Shown: positions 51,960-61,129 of the stretch, piece by piece
Layout: every line of letters begins with the position of its first letter
Numbering within the stretch: position 1 is the stretch's first letter
NCBI GenBank assembly: GCA_040773385.1
Contig: JAXGWH010000001.1
Span: forward strand, 124,001 to 188,000
Source of the DNA: Aeriscardovia sp040773385
GTDB taxonomy: Bacteria; Actinomycetota; Actinomycetes; Actinomycetales; Bifidobacteriaceae
Direction: 5' to 3'
DNA: 64,000 nt
Program-made: the position numbers and the translations under genes
The notes under the pieces: generated by a model
Told to the model about the DNA's origin: nothing
What the model saw: the letters and a program-made list of their open reading frames with translations, nothing else
Databases searched by the model: none

Positions 51960-52667
51960 ATGGACACCGTTGTCACTGGCCGTCACATCAAGGTCTCGCA
52001 GAGATTCAAGGATCTCGTCGATCAGAAGAGCGATCGCATCACCAATATCGCGCCGGATGCCTCGCGCATCCAGATCGTCGTCAGCTCCGAGGGGAACACG
52101 AGCCAGTCCGATACGGCCAAGAAGGTGGAGATCACCGTCTATGCCGGGCGTGACGTCATCCGTGCGGAAGCCTCGTCAACCGATGAGTACAGCGCCCTGG
52201 ATCTGGCGATGGACAAGCTCACGCTGCGCCTGCGCCGCACACGTGACCGCCGCAAGAACCATCGTCAGGGTCTGAAGAACGCCCCGGTGCCGGACTTCGC
52301 CGCAAACCTCCGTCTCGAGCATGAGGTCGAGGAAGAGGAGAACAAGCAGCAGGAGCCGGACACAGAGGACGCGCTCAACGCCGATCTCGGCGCAGGCCAG
52401 TCGATCGAGGTCCAGGTCGGCGACACCCCGGTCGTCATCCGCCGCAAGCTCCATATCGCTGAGCCGATGACGATTGACGATGCACTCTATCAGATGGAGC
52501 TCATCGGCCACGATTTCTTCCTCTTTGTCAACTCCGCCACTGGTCGTCCGTCCGTCGTCTACCGTCGCCATGGCTGGAGCTACGGCGTGTTCGAGATCGA
52601 CACCGCCGAGAACCTGCGCAAAGAGCATGATGCCGCGCGCAAAGCGGCGAAGAACTCCCGGAAGTGA
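51960..52667 (+). CDS. hpf: Long-form ribosome hibernation promoting factor
   Basis: Dimerises 70S ribosomes in stationary phase. The 235-residue product has the N-terminal S30AE/YfiA domain (VVTGRHIKVSQRFKDLVDQKSDRI, YSALDLAMDKLTLRLRRTRDRRK), an acidic linker and the C-terminal dimerisation domain (RRKLHIAEPMTIDDALYQMELIGHDFFLFVNSATGRPSVVYRRHGWSYGVFEI). AAGGAGG lies five bases before ATG 51960. It is divergent from rnpB and sits upstream of secA as in other actinobacteria. Confidence 0.96.
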   Translation: MDTVVTGRHIKVSQRFKDLVDQKSDRITNIAPDASRIQIVVSSEGNTSQSDTAKKVEITVYAGRDVIRAEASSTDEYSALDLAMDKLTLRLRRTRDRRKNHRQGLKNAPVPDFAANLRLEHEVEEEENKQQEPDTEDALNADLGAGQSIEVQVGDTPVVIRRKLHIAEPMTIDDALYQMELIGHDFFLFVNSATGRPSVVYRRHGWSYGVFEIDTAENLRKEHDAARKAAKNSRK

Positions 52668-52822
52668 CAGGAAAATAACCGGAGAAAACTGGCGGAAGAC
52701 AGGCGCCGGATATTCCCGGAGCACGGCGGCCGGGATGACCGGCCGTCGGCATGACCGTGTCGTTGTCTGACCGGCTCCGGTCTTTGGACCCTGCCTCGGC
52801 CGGTCAACTCCGCATGATCGAC

Positions 52823-52858
52823 AATGTCCCCGCGGGCATGACCGCGGGGACATTTTTG
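52823..52858 (+). terminator. Terminator after hpf
   Basis: ATGTCCCCGCGG (52824-52835) pairs perfectly with CCGCGGGGACAT (52842-52853) around a six-base loop; TTTTGTC follows. Confidence 0.92.
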
Positions 52859-52967
52859 TCCCCTCAAGTGCACTCTTCGGCGCTTCCTCGTATGATGACA
52901 GAGGTTTTTAATCTCCATGCGGGTGCCGACTCCGTCGATAGCCCGTATGTATGCAAGGGAGATACAA

Positions 52968-55913
52968 GTGGCATCGGTTCTCGATAAAGTCCTCCGGATC
53001 GGCGAAGGCGCCCAGCTGCGCAGGCTCAAGGCTGTCGCGGACAAGGTCAACGACCTCGAACCCACCATCTCAAAGATGAGCGATGCGGAGCTCAAGGCCC
53101 AGACCGACAAATTCAAAAAGCGTCTTGCCGACGGTGAGAGCCTTGATGACATCATGCCGGAGGCTTTCGCCACCGTGCGTGAGGCGGCAAAGCGCGTCAT
53201 CGGGCAGCGCCCTTACGACGTCCAGGTCATGGGTGCGGCGGCCCTCCACTGGGGCAACATCGCCGAGATGAAGACCGGCGAGGGCAAGACCCTCGTCGCC
53301 ACGATGCCGAGCTATCTCAACGCGCTCACCGGCAAGGGCGTGCATGTGGTCACCGTCAACGACTACCTTGCCGGCTACCAGTCCGAGCTCATGGGCCGTA
53401 TCCATCGTTTCCTCGGGCTCACCGTGGGCTGCATCCTCACAGGTCAGAAGCCTGCCGAGCGCCGCAAGCAGTATCAGGCCGACATCACCTACGGCACGAA
53501 CAATGAGTTCGGTTTCGACTACCTGCGCGACAACATGGCGTGGGACAAGTCGGAGCTCGTCCAGCGCGGCCATAACTACGCCATCGTCGATGAGGTCGAC
53601 TCCATCCTCATCGATGAGGCCCGCACCCCGCTCATCATCTCCGGTCCGTCCGAGGGCGGAGTCTCCCATTGGTACGCCGATTTCGCGCACTTCGTCCCGC
53701 GTCTGATCCGCGGCACCGATTACGAGATCGACGAGAAGAAGAAGACCGCGGGCATCCTCGAACCGGGTATCAAGAAGGTCGAGGACTGGCTGGGCATCGA
53801 CAACCTGTACGAACCGGCCAACACCGCGCTCATCGGTTATCTCAACAACGCCCTGCGTGCCAAGGATCTGTTCCTGCGCGACAAGGACTACGTCGTCACC
53901 AACGGCGAGGTGCTCATCGTCGACGAGCACACGGGCCGCGTGCTGCCGGGCCGCCGCTACAACGAGGGCCTGCACCAGGCGCTCGAGGCGAAGGAGGGCG
54001 TCGAGGTCCACGCCGAGAACCAGACGTTCGCCACCATCACCCTGCAGAACTACTTCCGCATGTATGACAAGCTCGCAGGCATGACCGGCACGGCCGAGAC
54101 CGAGGCCGCCGAGTTCCAGAACACCTACAAGCTGGGCGTCATCCCGATCCCGACGAACAAGCCGATGATCCGCAAGGACCAGGACGACCTCATCTTCGCC
54201 ACCAAGCGCGCCAAGCTGGCCGCCATCATCAAGGATGTGGCTCGCCGCCATGCCAAGGGCCAGCCGGTCCTGCTCGGCACCGCCTCGGTGGAGAGCTCGG
54301 AGATCGTCTCCGCACTGCTCGACAGGGCGAAGATCCCGCGCACCGTGCTCAACGCCAAGCAGCATGAGCGCGAGGCCGCCGTCGTGGCCGTCGCCGGCCG
54401 CAAGGGCGCCGTCACCGTGGCCACCAACATGGCCGGCCGTGGTACCGATATCATGCTCGGCGGCAACGTCGAGTTCCTCACCGACCAGAAGCTCAAAGAG
54501 CAGGGCCTGTCCCCGGATGATACGCCGGAGGAGTACGAGAAGGCCTGGGGGCCGACGCTCGCCCAGATCAAGGCGCAGGTCAAGGACGAGCACGAGGAGG
54601 TCGTCAAACTCGGCGGCCTGTATGTGCTCGGCACCGAACGCCATGAGTCCCGTCGTATTGACAACCAGCTTCGCGGCCGCTCCGGCCGTCAGGGCGATCC
54701 GGGCGAGTCACGCTTCTACCTCTCGCTCGAGGACGACCTCATGCGCCTGTTCAACACCCAGCTCGTCGCGCGTGTGATGCGCCAGGGTCTGCCGGAGGGC
54801 GAGCCGATCGAGTCGAAGGCCGTCTCCAAGGGCGTGCGCAACGCGCAGAAGGCCGTCGAGTCGCGTAACTATGAGATCCGCAAGAACGTGCTCAAGTATG
54901 ACGATGTGATGAACAAGCAGCGCACCGTCATCTACGAGGAGCGCCAAAAGGTGCTGCAGGGCGAGGATATCTCCGCCGATATCAGCCTCTTCCTCATGGA
55001 CGTCGTCACCGCCTATATCCACGGCCAGATCCGGACGAACCAGAAGGTCGCCGACTGGGATCTCGACACGCTGTGGGAGGCGTTCGGCCAGCTCTATCCG
55101 ATCCAGCTTGATGTGGACGATGTCCGCAAGGAGATCGCCTCGCTCAAGCCGGCCAAGGCGGAGCAGAAGCTGATCGATCTCGTGCTCAAGGACGCTGACG
55201 ACCTGTACGACGAGCGCGAGAAGCAGATCGGCTCCGACATGATGCGCCAGCTCGAGTGCCGTGTCGTCCTCGCGGTCCTCGACCGCAAGTGGCGCGAGCA
55301 CCTCTACGAGATGGATTACCTCAAGGACGGCATCGGCCTGCGCGGCCTGGGCCAGAGGGATCCGCTCGTCGAGTACCAGCGTGAGGGCTTCTCGATGTAC
55401 AACCAGATGGTCGAGGCCATCAAGGAGGAGACCATCCAGCTGCTCTTCTCGCTCGACCTGTCGGAGATCCGTCACGACATGACGATGGGCTCGCAGTCCG
55501 ACGAGGCCGACATGAGCCTGTCCGGGCCCAAAGAGCCGAGCCAGGACGACGAGGACGCCGATGAGAAGTCCGCCGCCGAGGCGGACGCCGGTGAGGCGGA
55601 CGCCGGTGAGGACGATACGGCGGCGGCGTCCGACGCGGAGGAATCCGACACGGCCACCGAGACCGAATCCCAGGACGAGGATCTGCGCGCCCCTGCCTCG
55701 CTTGTCGACCACAATCCGCTCACCCATGCTGATCAGGAGGCCTCCTCCGCACAGCGCGTGCGCGCGGGTCTGGCCGCCGAGGCACGTGAGCCGTGGGCCG
55801 ACGGCCGCACGTTCCCGGGTACCCCGAAGAACGCGCCGTGCCCGTGCGGTTCGGGTCGCAAGTACAAGATGTGCCACGGCCGCAACGAGAAGAAGGCCGA
55901 CAAGGCCGAGTAA
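52968..55913 (+). CDS. secA: Preprotein translocase ATPase SecA
   Basis: Motor of Sec-dependent export. The product (981 residues) has Walker A MKTGEGKTLVA (about residue 103), DEVDSILIDEARTPLI, TNMAGRGTDIMLGGN, GTERHESRRIDNQLRGRSGRQGDPG, a long acidic Ala/Asp/Glu-rich linker and the C-terminal zinc motif CPCGSGRKYKMCHGR. I choose GTG 52968 (MASVLDKVLRIGEG), with GGGAG seven bases upstream; the longer frame from 52917 is unsupported. Confidence 0.98.
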   Translation: MASVLDKVLRIGEGAQLRRLKAVADKVNDLEPTISKMSDAELKAQTDKFKKRLADGESLDDIMPEAFATVREAAKRVIGQRPYDVQVMGAAALHWGNIAEMKTGEGKTLVATMPSYLNALTGKGVHVVTVNDYLAGYQSELMGRIHRFLGLTVGCILTGQKPAERRKQYQADITYGTNNEFGFDYLRDNMAWDKSELVQRGHNYAIVDEVDSILIDEARTPLIISGPSEGGVSHWYADFAHFVPRLIRGTDYEIDEKKKTAGILEPGIKKVEDWLGIDNLYEPANTALIGYLNNALRAKDLFLRDKDYVVTNGEVLIVDEHTGRVLPGRRYNEGLHQALEAKEGVEVHAENQTFATITLQNYFRMYDKLAGMTGTAETEAAEFQNTYKLGVIPIPTNKPMIRKDQDDLIFATKRAKLAAIIKDVARRHAKGQPVLLGTASVESSEIVSALLDRAKIPRTVLNAKQHEREAAVVAVAGRKGAVTVATNMAGRGTDIMLGGNVEFLTDQKLKEQGLSPDDTPEEYEKAWGPTLAQIKAQVKDEHEEVVKLGGLYVLGTERHESRRIDNQLRGRSGRQGDPGESRFYLSLEDDLMRLFNTQLVARVMRQGLPEGEPIESKAVSKGVRNAQKAVESRNYEIRKNVLKYDDVMNKQRTVIYEERQKVLQGEDISADISLFLMDVVTAYIHGQIRTNQKVADWDLDTLWEAFGQLYPIQLDVDDVRKEIASLKPAKAEQKLIDLVLKDADDLYDEREKQIGSDMMRQLECRVVLAVLDRKWREHLYEMDYLKDGIGLRGLGQRDPLVEYQREGFSMYNQMVEAIKEETIQLLFSLDLSEIRHDMTMGSQSDEADMSLSGPKEPSQDDEDADEKSAAEADAGEADAGEDDTAAASDAEESDTATETESQDEDLRAPASLVDHNPLTHADQEASSAQRVRAGLAAEAREPWADGRTFPGTPKNAPCPCGSGRKYKMCHGRNEKKADKAE

Positions 55914-55990
55914 GGCCATTGTCCAGGTCCCTCACCGGTTCGCGGAACCTTGAGGGATCGGCGACACGTCTTCGCTGACGTGGTCCGGAA

Positions 55991-56034
55991 GGGGCGTCCG
56001 CACCTGTTTGATGGTGTGCGGGCGCCCCTTTGCT
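55991..56034 (+). terminator. Terminator after secA
   Basis: GGGGCGTCCGCAC (55991-56003) pairs with GTGCGGGCGCCCC (56016-56028) with one G-T pair, followed by TTTGCTGTC. A preceding hairpin TCCCTCA/TGAGGGA (55928-55957) encloses GGTTC/GAACC. Confidence 0.8.
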
Positions 56035-56067
56035 GTCTGATCTGTCTTGTTGTCTGATCTGTCCTGC
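56034..56067. repeat. 17-bp tandem duplication
   Basis: TGTCTGATCTGTCTTGT (56034-56050) is followed directly by TGTCTGATCTGTCCTGC (56051-56067); two differences. Confidence 0.8.
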
Positions 56068-56368
56068 GATATGCCGTTGGCGCTGCGATCCCCGCAGGCT
56101 GCATGGTGCGGTCGCGTTTTACTGATCATGTGGCAGGCAGCGTGTTTATCGACCGGTATATATAGGATTATCAATAGGCTGTCATCCTGTGTCGCCGGGC
56201 GGATTGTCGTCGTCGAAGAGTGCGCTATCGGAGGAGAGTCTGTCAGACGGTCAGGTAAGATAACGTTTGCATTGGGAGATGACCGCCCCGCGTCAGCGGG
56301 CGAACAGATCACCGCAAAGACGGATCAGTGCGACGGGGCAGGACACAAGCGATCAAGGAGGATTGCAG
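56068..56368 (+). promoter_or_regulatory. Upstream region of the glucokinase gene
   Basis: About 300 bp without a gene. It includes an A+T-rich island (TATATATAGGATTATC, 56157-56172) that may hold the promoter. No palindrome like the one before gap is seen. An apparent frame from 56267 is not supported by a ribosome binding site. Confidence 0.35.
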
Positions 56369-57478
56369 ATGTACTCTCTGGGAATCGACATCGGCGGGAC
56401 GAAAATCGCGGCAGGCATCTACGACGAGAACCATGTCCTCATCCACCGGACGCAGGTCTCCACCCCGGTGAGCGCCTCTGCCATCGATGCGCAGCTCGCC
56501 AGCATGTACCGCGCCGCGAAAGAGGAGGTCGGGCAGATCGATGCCATCGGTATCTCCGCGGCCGGCAATGTCGGCAACGACCGGCGGACGATGCTCTTCT
56601 CCGCGAACATCTCCGCCTGGGTGGACTATCCGCTCGCCGACCGGCTCGCGGCACTGATCGACGATGATGTGCCGATCGTCGTTGAGAACGACGCCAATTC
56701 GGCCGGTTGGGGCGAATATATCGCAGGCGCGGGCAAAGGATCGACGAACATGGTCATGCTGACCGTCGGCACCGGCCTGGGAGGGGCGTTCGTGCTCAAC
56801 GGGCAGCTGTACCGCGGCTCGTTCGGCATGGCGGCGGAGGTCGGCCATTTGCCGATGGTCCCCGACGGCGAGACGTGCGGCTGCGGGCTGCGCGGCTGCG
56901 CCGAGAAATACATCTCCGGCACGGCACTTGAGCGTTTCGCCCGATCGGCCGTCCGCCGCAACCCCGAGAAGGGGCAGCGGCTGCTGGACCTAGCCGGTGG
57001 TGATATCGGCGCCATCCGCGGCGAAATGGTCTCACAGGCCGCAAAAGAAGGCGACGAACTCGGCCTCTACTCATTCAATAAGATCGGCGAATGGCTCGGA
57101 AGGACCATGGCCGCCATCGCGGCCATGCTCGACCCGGACAGATTCGTGATCGGCGGGGGAGTCGTCTCCATCGGTGACATCCTGCTCGATCCGGCACGCC
57201 ACAATTACGTGCGTTTCCTCCAGGCGGCGGCCTATCGCCCGCATGCCGAGATTCTGACGGCCTCGGCGGGCAACGATGCGGGCATGATGGGCGTCGCGGA
57301 TCTGGCGCTGCGCGAGAGCCATGCCATCGGCACGGACGGGATCATGGGCGAGAAGTCCCGGCAGTCCGACCATCCGGATCACAAGTCCGGCAAGAAGGAC
57401 GAGAAGAAGGACGGCAAAAAGAGCGAGAAGACCGCCGCCTCATCCGACGACCATCACGCGCACCACTCAAAGAAGTGA
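56369..57478 (+). CDS. glk: ROK-family glucokinase
   Basis: Phosphorylates glucose with ATP. The 369-residue product has the phosphate loop GIDIGGTKIAAG (5-16), catalytic Asp108 in ENDANSAGWGE, GTGLGGA, and the ROK zinc motif with His160, Cys170, Cys172 and Cys177 (CGCGLRGCAEK). The Lys/His/Asp-rich C-terminal tail of about 50 residues (KKDEKKDGKKSEK, HHAHHSKK) is unusual. AAGGAGG lies before ATG 56369. The sugar specificity is inferred from the family. Confidence 0.92.
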   Translation: MYSLGIDIGGTKIAAGIYDENHVLIHRTQVSTPVSASAIDAQLASMYRAAKEEVGQIDAIGISAAGNVGNDRRTMLFSANISAWVDYPLADRLAALIDDDVPIVVENDANSAGWGEYIAGAGKGSTNMVMLTVGTGLGGAFVLNGQLYRGSFGMAAEVGHLPMVPDGETCGCGLRGCAEKYISGTALERFARSAVRRNPEKGQRLLDLAGGDIGAIRGEMVSQAAKEGDELGLYSFNKIGEWLGRTMAAIAAMLDPDRFVIGGGVVSIGDILLDPARHNYVRFLQAAAYRPHAEILTASAGNDAGMMGVADLALRESHAIGTDGIMGEKSRQSDHPDHKSGKKDEKKDGKKSEKTAASSDDHHAHHSKK

Positions 57479-57537
57479 GCCAGGATCGACACGAAACGCA
57501 CCACGCCCGGACCGGCGGTGATGAACGGCGCGGGCGG

Positions 57538-57885
57538 TCATGACCGGCGGTGCCGGTGTCGTCCTATCAGACCGGCGCCGCCGACAAGCAGCAGCATCCC
57601 GCCGATGCCGGCGATGACAGCGGGCACAGGCAGGAACAGTGAGACGGCCGTCACCGCGAGTCCGACGACGGCCATCAGGGCGAACAGAAGGAGGATCCCG
57701 GTATCCGGGGATCGTCGGTGCAGGAACCGGTTGCCGTCGGCAAAGGCCGACCGACGCAGGCTGCGGGCGTCAATATGAGGCGCCATCGCCGCGGAGTCGT
57801 GCCCGGCTCTGCCGCCTCTGGAACAGCCCGGACGGTCAGCAGGCGGCCTCTGGCCCTCATGCCGGGTAGAATCGCTCTCAGACAT
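57538..57885 (-). CDS. Small membrane protein of unknown function
   Basis: 115 residues: a hydrophilic, Arg/Asp/Ser-rich N-terminal half, then two close membrane helices (TGILLLFALMAVVGLAVTAVSLFL and PAVIAGIGGMLLLVGGAGLIG) and a basic end RHRHRRS. The start at ATG 57885 has TAGAGT exactly 7 nt upstream, the leaderless layout; ATG 57891 and GTG 57894 are in frame. Divergent from plsC. I do not recognise the family. Confidence 0.7.
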   Translation of the reverse strand: MSESDSTRHEGQRPPADRPGCSRGGRAGHDSAAMAPHIDARSLRRSAFADGNRFLHRRSPDTGILLLFALMAVVGLAVTAVSLFLPVPAVIAGIGGMLLLVGGAGLIGRHRHRRS

Positions 57886-57892
57886 ACACATC

Positions 57893-57898
57893 ACTCTA
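57893..57898 (-). promoter_or_regulatory. Leaderless promoter of the small membrane-protein gene (-10 box)
   Basis: TAGAGT on the minus strand ends 7 nt before ATG 57885. Confidence 0.5.
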
Positions 57899-57935
57899 CT
57901 GTGCCGCCGTCGCGGCCCCGCAGGGAAGGAATCCC

Positions 57936-58697
57936 GTGAAACGCCCGTTCAAGCTGTACCGGTTCTGGGTCCGTACCCTCTCACCCCTCGTCACCCGCCT
58001 CTTCACCCCTACCATCACGGGCGTCGAAAATGTGCCGGAGAGCGGTCCGGCGATCCTCGCGGCGAACCACTTTGCCGTCATCGATGACGGTATTATCCCG
58101 TATTCCGTTCCGCGGATGGTCCACTTCATGGGTAAGGCCGAGTATTTCACCGGCAAGGGCATCAAAGGCGCCTTCAAAAAGTTCTTCTTCACCTCGGCAG
58201 GCGTGTTCCCCGTCGACCGTTCCGGCGGAAATTCCGCCCTCGGTGGCCTCGAGGCGGCACGGCGGATCCTGGACAAGGGTGAGCTGTTCGGCATCCATCC
58301 TGAGGGAACGCGGAGCCCGGACGGCAGGCTCTACCGCGGGCATACGGGCGTGGCGCGTCTTGCCTACGAGACCGGTGCGCCGATCATCCCCATCGCCATC
58401 ACCGGCACGAACATCGCACAGCCGATCGGCACCGTCTGGCCGAGGAAACATCACGTGTCCATCCAGTTCGGCGAGCCCATCCGCGTGCCGAAAATTGCCT
58501 CCGGCCGCCTCACCCATGAGGAGATCCGGGGGCTGACCGATCGTCTCATGAAGGAAATCGGTGAGATGAGCGGTCAGGAGTATGTGGACGAGTATGCCCA
58601 GACCGTCAAGGCGAGGCTGCGACAGGAACAGGCACGGAAAGCGGAACAGGCGGCGCAGAACCGTCATCTGACCGCCCAGAAAGCGGAACGTCTCTGA
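57936..58697 (+). CDS. plsC: 1-acyl-glycerol-3-phosphate acyltransferase (PlsC family)
   Basis: Adds the second acyl chain to lysophosphatidic acid in phospholipid synthesis. The 253-residue product has the acyltransferase motif AANHFAVID with His45 and Asp50, the FPVDRSGG block, HPEGTRS and GAPIIPIAITGT. The start is GTG 57936 with GGAAGGA five bases upstream. A Lys/Gln/Ala-rich tail ends the protein. CGGTCACACCG with a run of seven T's (58747-58765) may terminate it. Confidence 0.93.
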   Translation: MKRPFKLYRFWVRTLSPLVTRLFTPTITGVENVPESGPAILAANHFAVIDDGIIPYSVPRMVHFMGKAEYFTGKGIKGAFKKFFFTSAGVFPVDRSGGNSALGGLEAARRILDKGELFGIHPEGTRSPDGRLYRGHTGVARLAYETGAPIIPIAITGTNIAQPIGTVWPRKHHVSIQFGEPIRVPKIASGRLTHEEIRGLTDRLMKEIGEMSGQEYVDEYAQTVKARLRQEQARKAEQAAQNRHLTAQKAERL

Positions 58698-58845
58698 GCC
58701 GTGTTCCCGTCCGGTCGGACTGATCCGGTCTGTCGGTCTTCCGTCCCGGTCACACCGATTTTTTTGGAAAGACAGCGGACGGCAAAGGGGCATTCTCAGT
58801 CCCCATCTGTCACTGTCTGTCACCATGCGTCCTCACCTGTCGCCC

Positions 58846-58947
58846 GGTGAGGGTGGCCACATGCGGTGAGGGTGATCACTCTGCAGGTGAGGGCGATCGA
58901 CACACAGCACGCAGTGATGGGCATCACACGCAGGTGAGGGTGATCAC
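58846..58947. repeat. Degenerate repeats of the 3' end of the kinase gene
   Basis: GGTGAGGGTGATCAC and close variants occur at 58846-58860, 58865-58879, 58886-58901 and 58933-58947. The last copy is inside the kinase's final codons (VITLT); the others lie beyond its stop. Spacing is about 20 bp, then 47. Confidence 0.7.
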
Positions 58948-61065
58948 CGTCGGATCCCCGTTGCTGTCGCGCAGACGAACCTGGGACCCGGCCGGCGAGG
59001 ACTGGGAGAAGACCTGATGGAGCAGCTCACCGATGGCGGAGGACTTCGTCTCGACCTTGAATCCCATGCCCTCAAGCTTCTCGCGGGCGGCCTGCTTGCT
59101 CATCCCGACGAGGTTGGGCATGGTGACGGTCTGCGGACCGCGTGAGACGGTGAGCGTCACGCTGTCCCCCCAATGTGCCGAGGATCCTGCGCCGGGGGAG
59201 AGGGAGACGACGCGCCCCGCCGCGACGGTGTCCGAATACTCCTCTTTACGGGTCACTTTCAGCCTCAGGGCCTTCAGCCGCCCCTCCGCCTCATCGGCGT
59301 CTGAGCCGATCAGATCGGGAATGGTGACGGGTTTGCGTCCTTTGGAGACTGTCAGAGTGATGGTCCTCGTGTGGCCTGTGGTCGTGCCGGGACGCACCGA
59401 TGAGGAGACCGCGCAGTCTTTCGAGGCGGTCACGGACCAGACGCGACGGACAGTGACGTGGATGAAGCCGATTTTCCGCAGGTAGGAGGCCGGCCGCGGG
59501 TACTGGGAGCAGTCGAGCAGATTGGCGGGGACCGTCGCCTGTTTCTCGCCTTTGGAGAGGGTGACCGCCAGCGGCCCGAGCCGTTTGGAGAGTTTCTCGC
59601 CGGCCTTGCGCGAGGAGGAGATGACGTGCCCCTTCGCCACGGTGTCGGAGAACGCCTGTCTGGTGGTGTAGGGGATGCCCGCCGCGGTGAGCCGCGTACG
59701 GTAGGACGACCAGTCGGCGCCGGTGAGCGTGCAGACATCCGTGTCACAGCGCACGTCGGTGGCCTTGGGGACCGTGTATGTCGAACCCGGTCCGAACAGC
59801 CACCACCACACGCCGACCGCGGCGACCGCGAGGATGGCGAGGACCGTGGCGGTGATGATGAGGGCTTTCTTTCCGCGCCTACGGGAGGCGGCGCCGTCTC
59901 GGCCGTGGGCGGGCGGCTGTGTGCCCAGAGCCTGCGTCGGTACGGCCACATGTGCGATGGCGCGGGTCGGATCGCCTTGCTGCGATGTCTGCGGGCGCGG
60001 CGGCGCGGGGACGGGCCCGACGGTGGTCGGGTGTGCCGGCGTCGTCCCTGTGCCGGTCTGTCCGGCAGACGGACCGGCCGTATCGACCGTCGCGGCCGCG
60101 CCTGCCCCCGCGACAGGTGTGCAATGGACGACCGGGGCCGAGGAATGCAACGGGGCAGGTGCCACTGTTCCTGTGAGGGCTGCGGGGATATGCCGGTAGG
60201 AGAGCAGGGCCGCGGGCAGTGCGGCGGCCGTGCGGCGAAGAAGACCAAGGGCGGCGGTACCGTCCGCAGGCCGTTTGGCAGGATCGCGCTCACAGAGCCT
60301 GCCGACCAGATCGGAGAGCGGACCGGCGAACGAGGGGTCAGGGGAGGAAACCGGCGGGACGTCGTCGTTGACATGACGAAAGACCGTCGTCACGGCGTTG
60401 CTGCTGGCGAACGGCACGGAGCCGGCCAGCATCTCGTAGGCCATGATCCCCACGGCATAGATGTCGCTCGAGGCGGTGGACACGTTGTCCTGCACGGTCT
60501 CGGGTGAGAGATACGAGGCGGTTCCCAGCAGCAGGCCGGTTGTGCCGGTGTTGTTCTGGCCCAGTGCCTTGGCCAGACCGAAATCGGTGATCTTCACCCG
60601 TCCGCGGGTGGTCAGCAGGATGTTCTCCGGCTTGATGTCGCGATGGATGATCCCTGCCTGGTGGGCGGCGGACAGCCCTTCGAGGACACCGGTGAGGATG
60701 CGCAGGCTCTCGCGCACGTCGAGGGTGCCCTCGGCGGCGAGCCGGTGACGCAGGTCGGTGCCGCGGACATATTCCATGACCAAATAGGGCAGCCCGTCCC
60801 ACATACCGGTGTCATAGACCTGGACGATATGGGGGTCGGCGATGCGGGCGGCGCTCGTGGCCTCCACATGAAAACGGTGGAGGAACTGCTGTCCGTGGGG
60901 TCCTGCGGCGAGCTGCTGGTGGATGAGTTTGAGCGCGACCTGACGTTCGAGGCGCGTGTCCGTGGCGAGATAGACGGTCGCCATGCCGCCGTCGGCGATG
61001 AGGGAGCCGATGTGGTAGCGTCCTTCGACCGTCTGTCCCAGACGCGGATCGTGCAGTTCAGCCAT
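58924..61065 (-). CDS. pknB: PASTA-domain serine/threonine protein kinase (PknB-like)
   Basis: Membrane receptor kinase that senses peptidoglycan fragments or lipid II and regulates division and wall synthesis. The product is 713 residues. Kinase domain (about 10-275): IADGGMATVYLA, VALKLI, IIHRDIKPENILL, KITDFGLAKALG, GTASYLSPE. A Pro/Ala/Thr-rich linker leads to a membrane helix (KKALIITATVLAILAVAAVGVWWWLF) near 400, then about four PASTA-like repeats, of which the last two (VTIPDLIGSDADEAEGRL, VTMPNLVGMSKQAAREKL) are clear and the first two are degenerate and contain cysteines. I take ATG 61065 because TAGGAT lies exactly 7 nt upstream; ATG 61071 and 61074 are in frame. Confidence 0.95.
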   Translation of the reverse strand: MAELHDPRLGQTVEGRYHIGSLIADGGMATVYLATDTRLERQVALKLIHQQLAAGPHGQQFLHRFHVEATSAARIADPHIVQVYDTGMWDGLPYLVMEYVRGTDLRHRLAAEGTLDVRESLRILTGVLEGLSAAHQAGIIHRDIKPENILLTTRGRVKITDFGLAKALGQNNTGTTGLLLGTASYLSPETVQDNVSTASSDIYAVGIMAYEMLAGSVPFASSNAVTTVFRHVNDDVPPVSSPDPSFAGPLSDLVGRLCERDPAKRPADGTAALGLLRRTAAALPAALLSYRHIPAALTGTVAPAPLHSSAPVVHCTPVAGAGAAATVDTAGPSAGQTGTGTTPAHPTTVGPVPAPPRPQTSQQGDPTRAIAHVAVPTQALGTQPPAHGRDGAASRRRGKKALIITATVLAILAVAAVGVWWWLFGPGSTYTVPKATDVRCDTDVCTLTGADWSSYRTRLTAAGIPYTTRQAFSDTVAKGHVISSSRKAGEKLSKRLGPLAVTLSKGEKQATVPANLLDCSQYPRPASYLRKIGFIHVTVRRVWSVTASKDCAVSSSVRPGTTTGHTRTITLTVSKGRKPVTIPDLIGSDADEAEGRLKALRLKVTRKEEYSDTVAAGRVVSLSPGAGSSAHWGDSVTLTVSRGPQTVTMPNLVGMSKQAAREKLEGMGFKVETKSSAIGELLHQVFSQSSPAGSQVRLRDSNGDPTVITLTCV

Positions 61066-61072
61066 ATCCATC

Positions 61073-61078
61073 ATCCTA
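61073..61078 (-). promoter_or_regulatory. Leaderless promoter of the kinase gene (-10 box)
   Basis: TAGGAT on the minus strand ends 7 nt before ATG 61065. The only AGG is adjacent to or inside this hexamer. Confidence 0.5.
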
Positions 61079-61129
61079 ACCGGGCGAGTTCCCGTTCCAT
61101 CCGGCTGCCGACGTCTGTCTGTGGGCGGG

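Noticed and set aside
51268..51960. Protein-coding frames between recX and hpf on both strands
   Set aside because: This stretch is occupied by RNase P RNA; its conserved RNA motifs explain the sequence.
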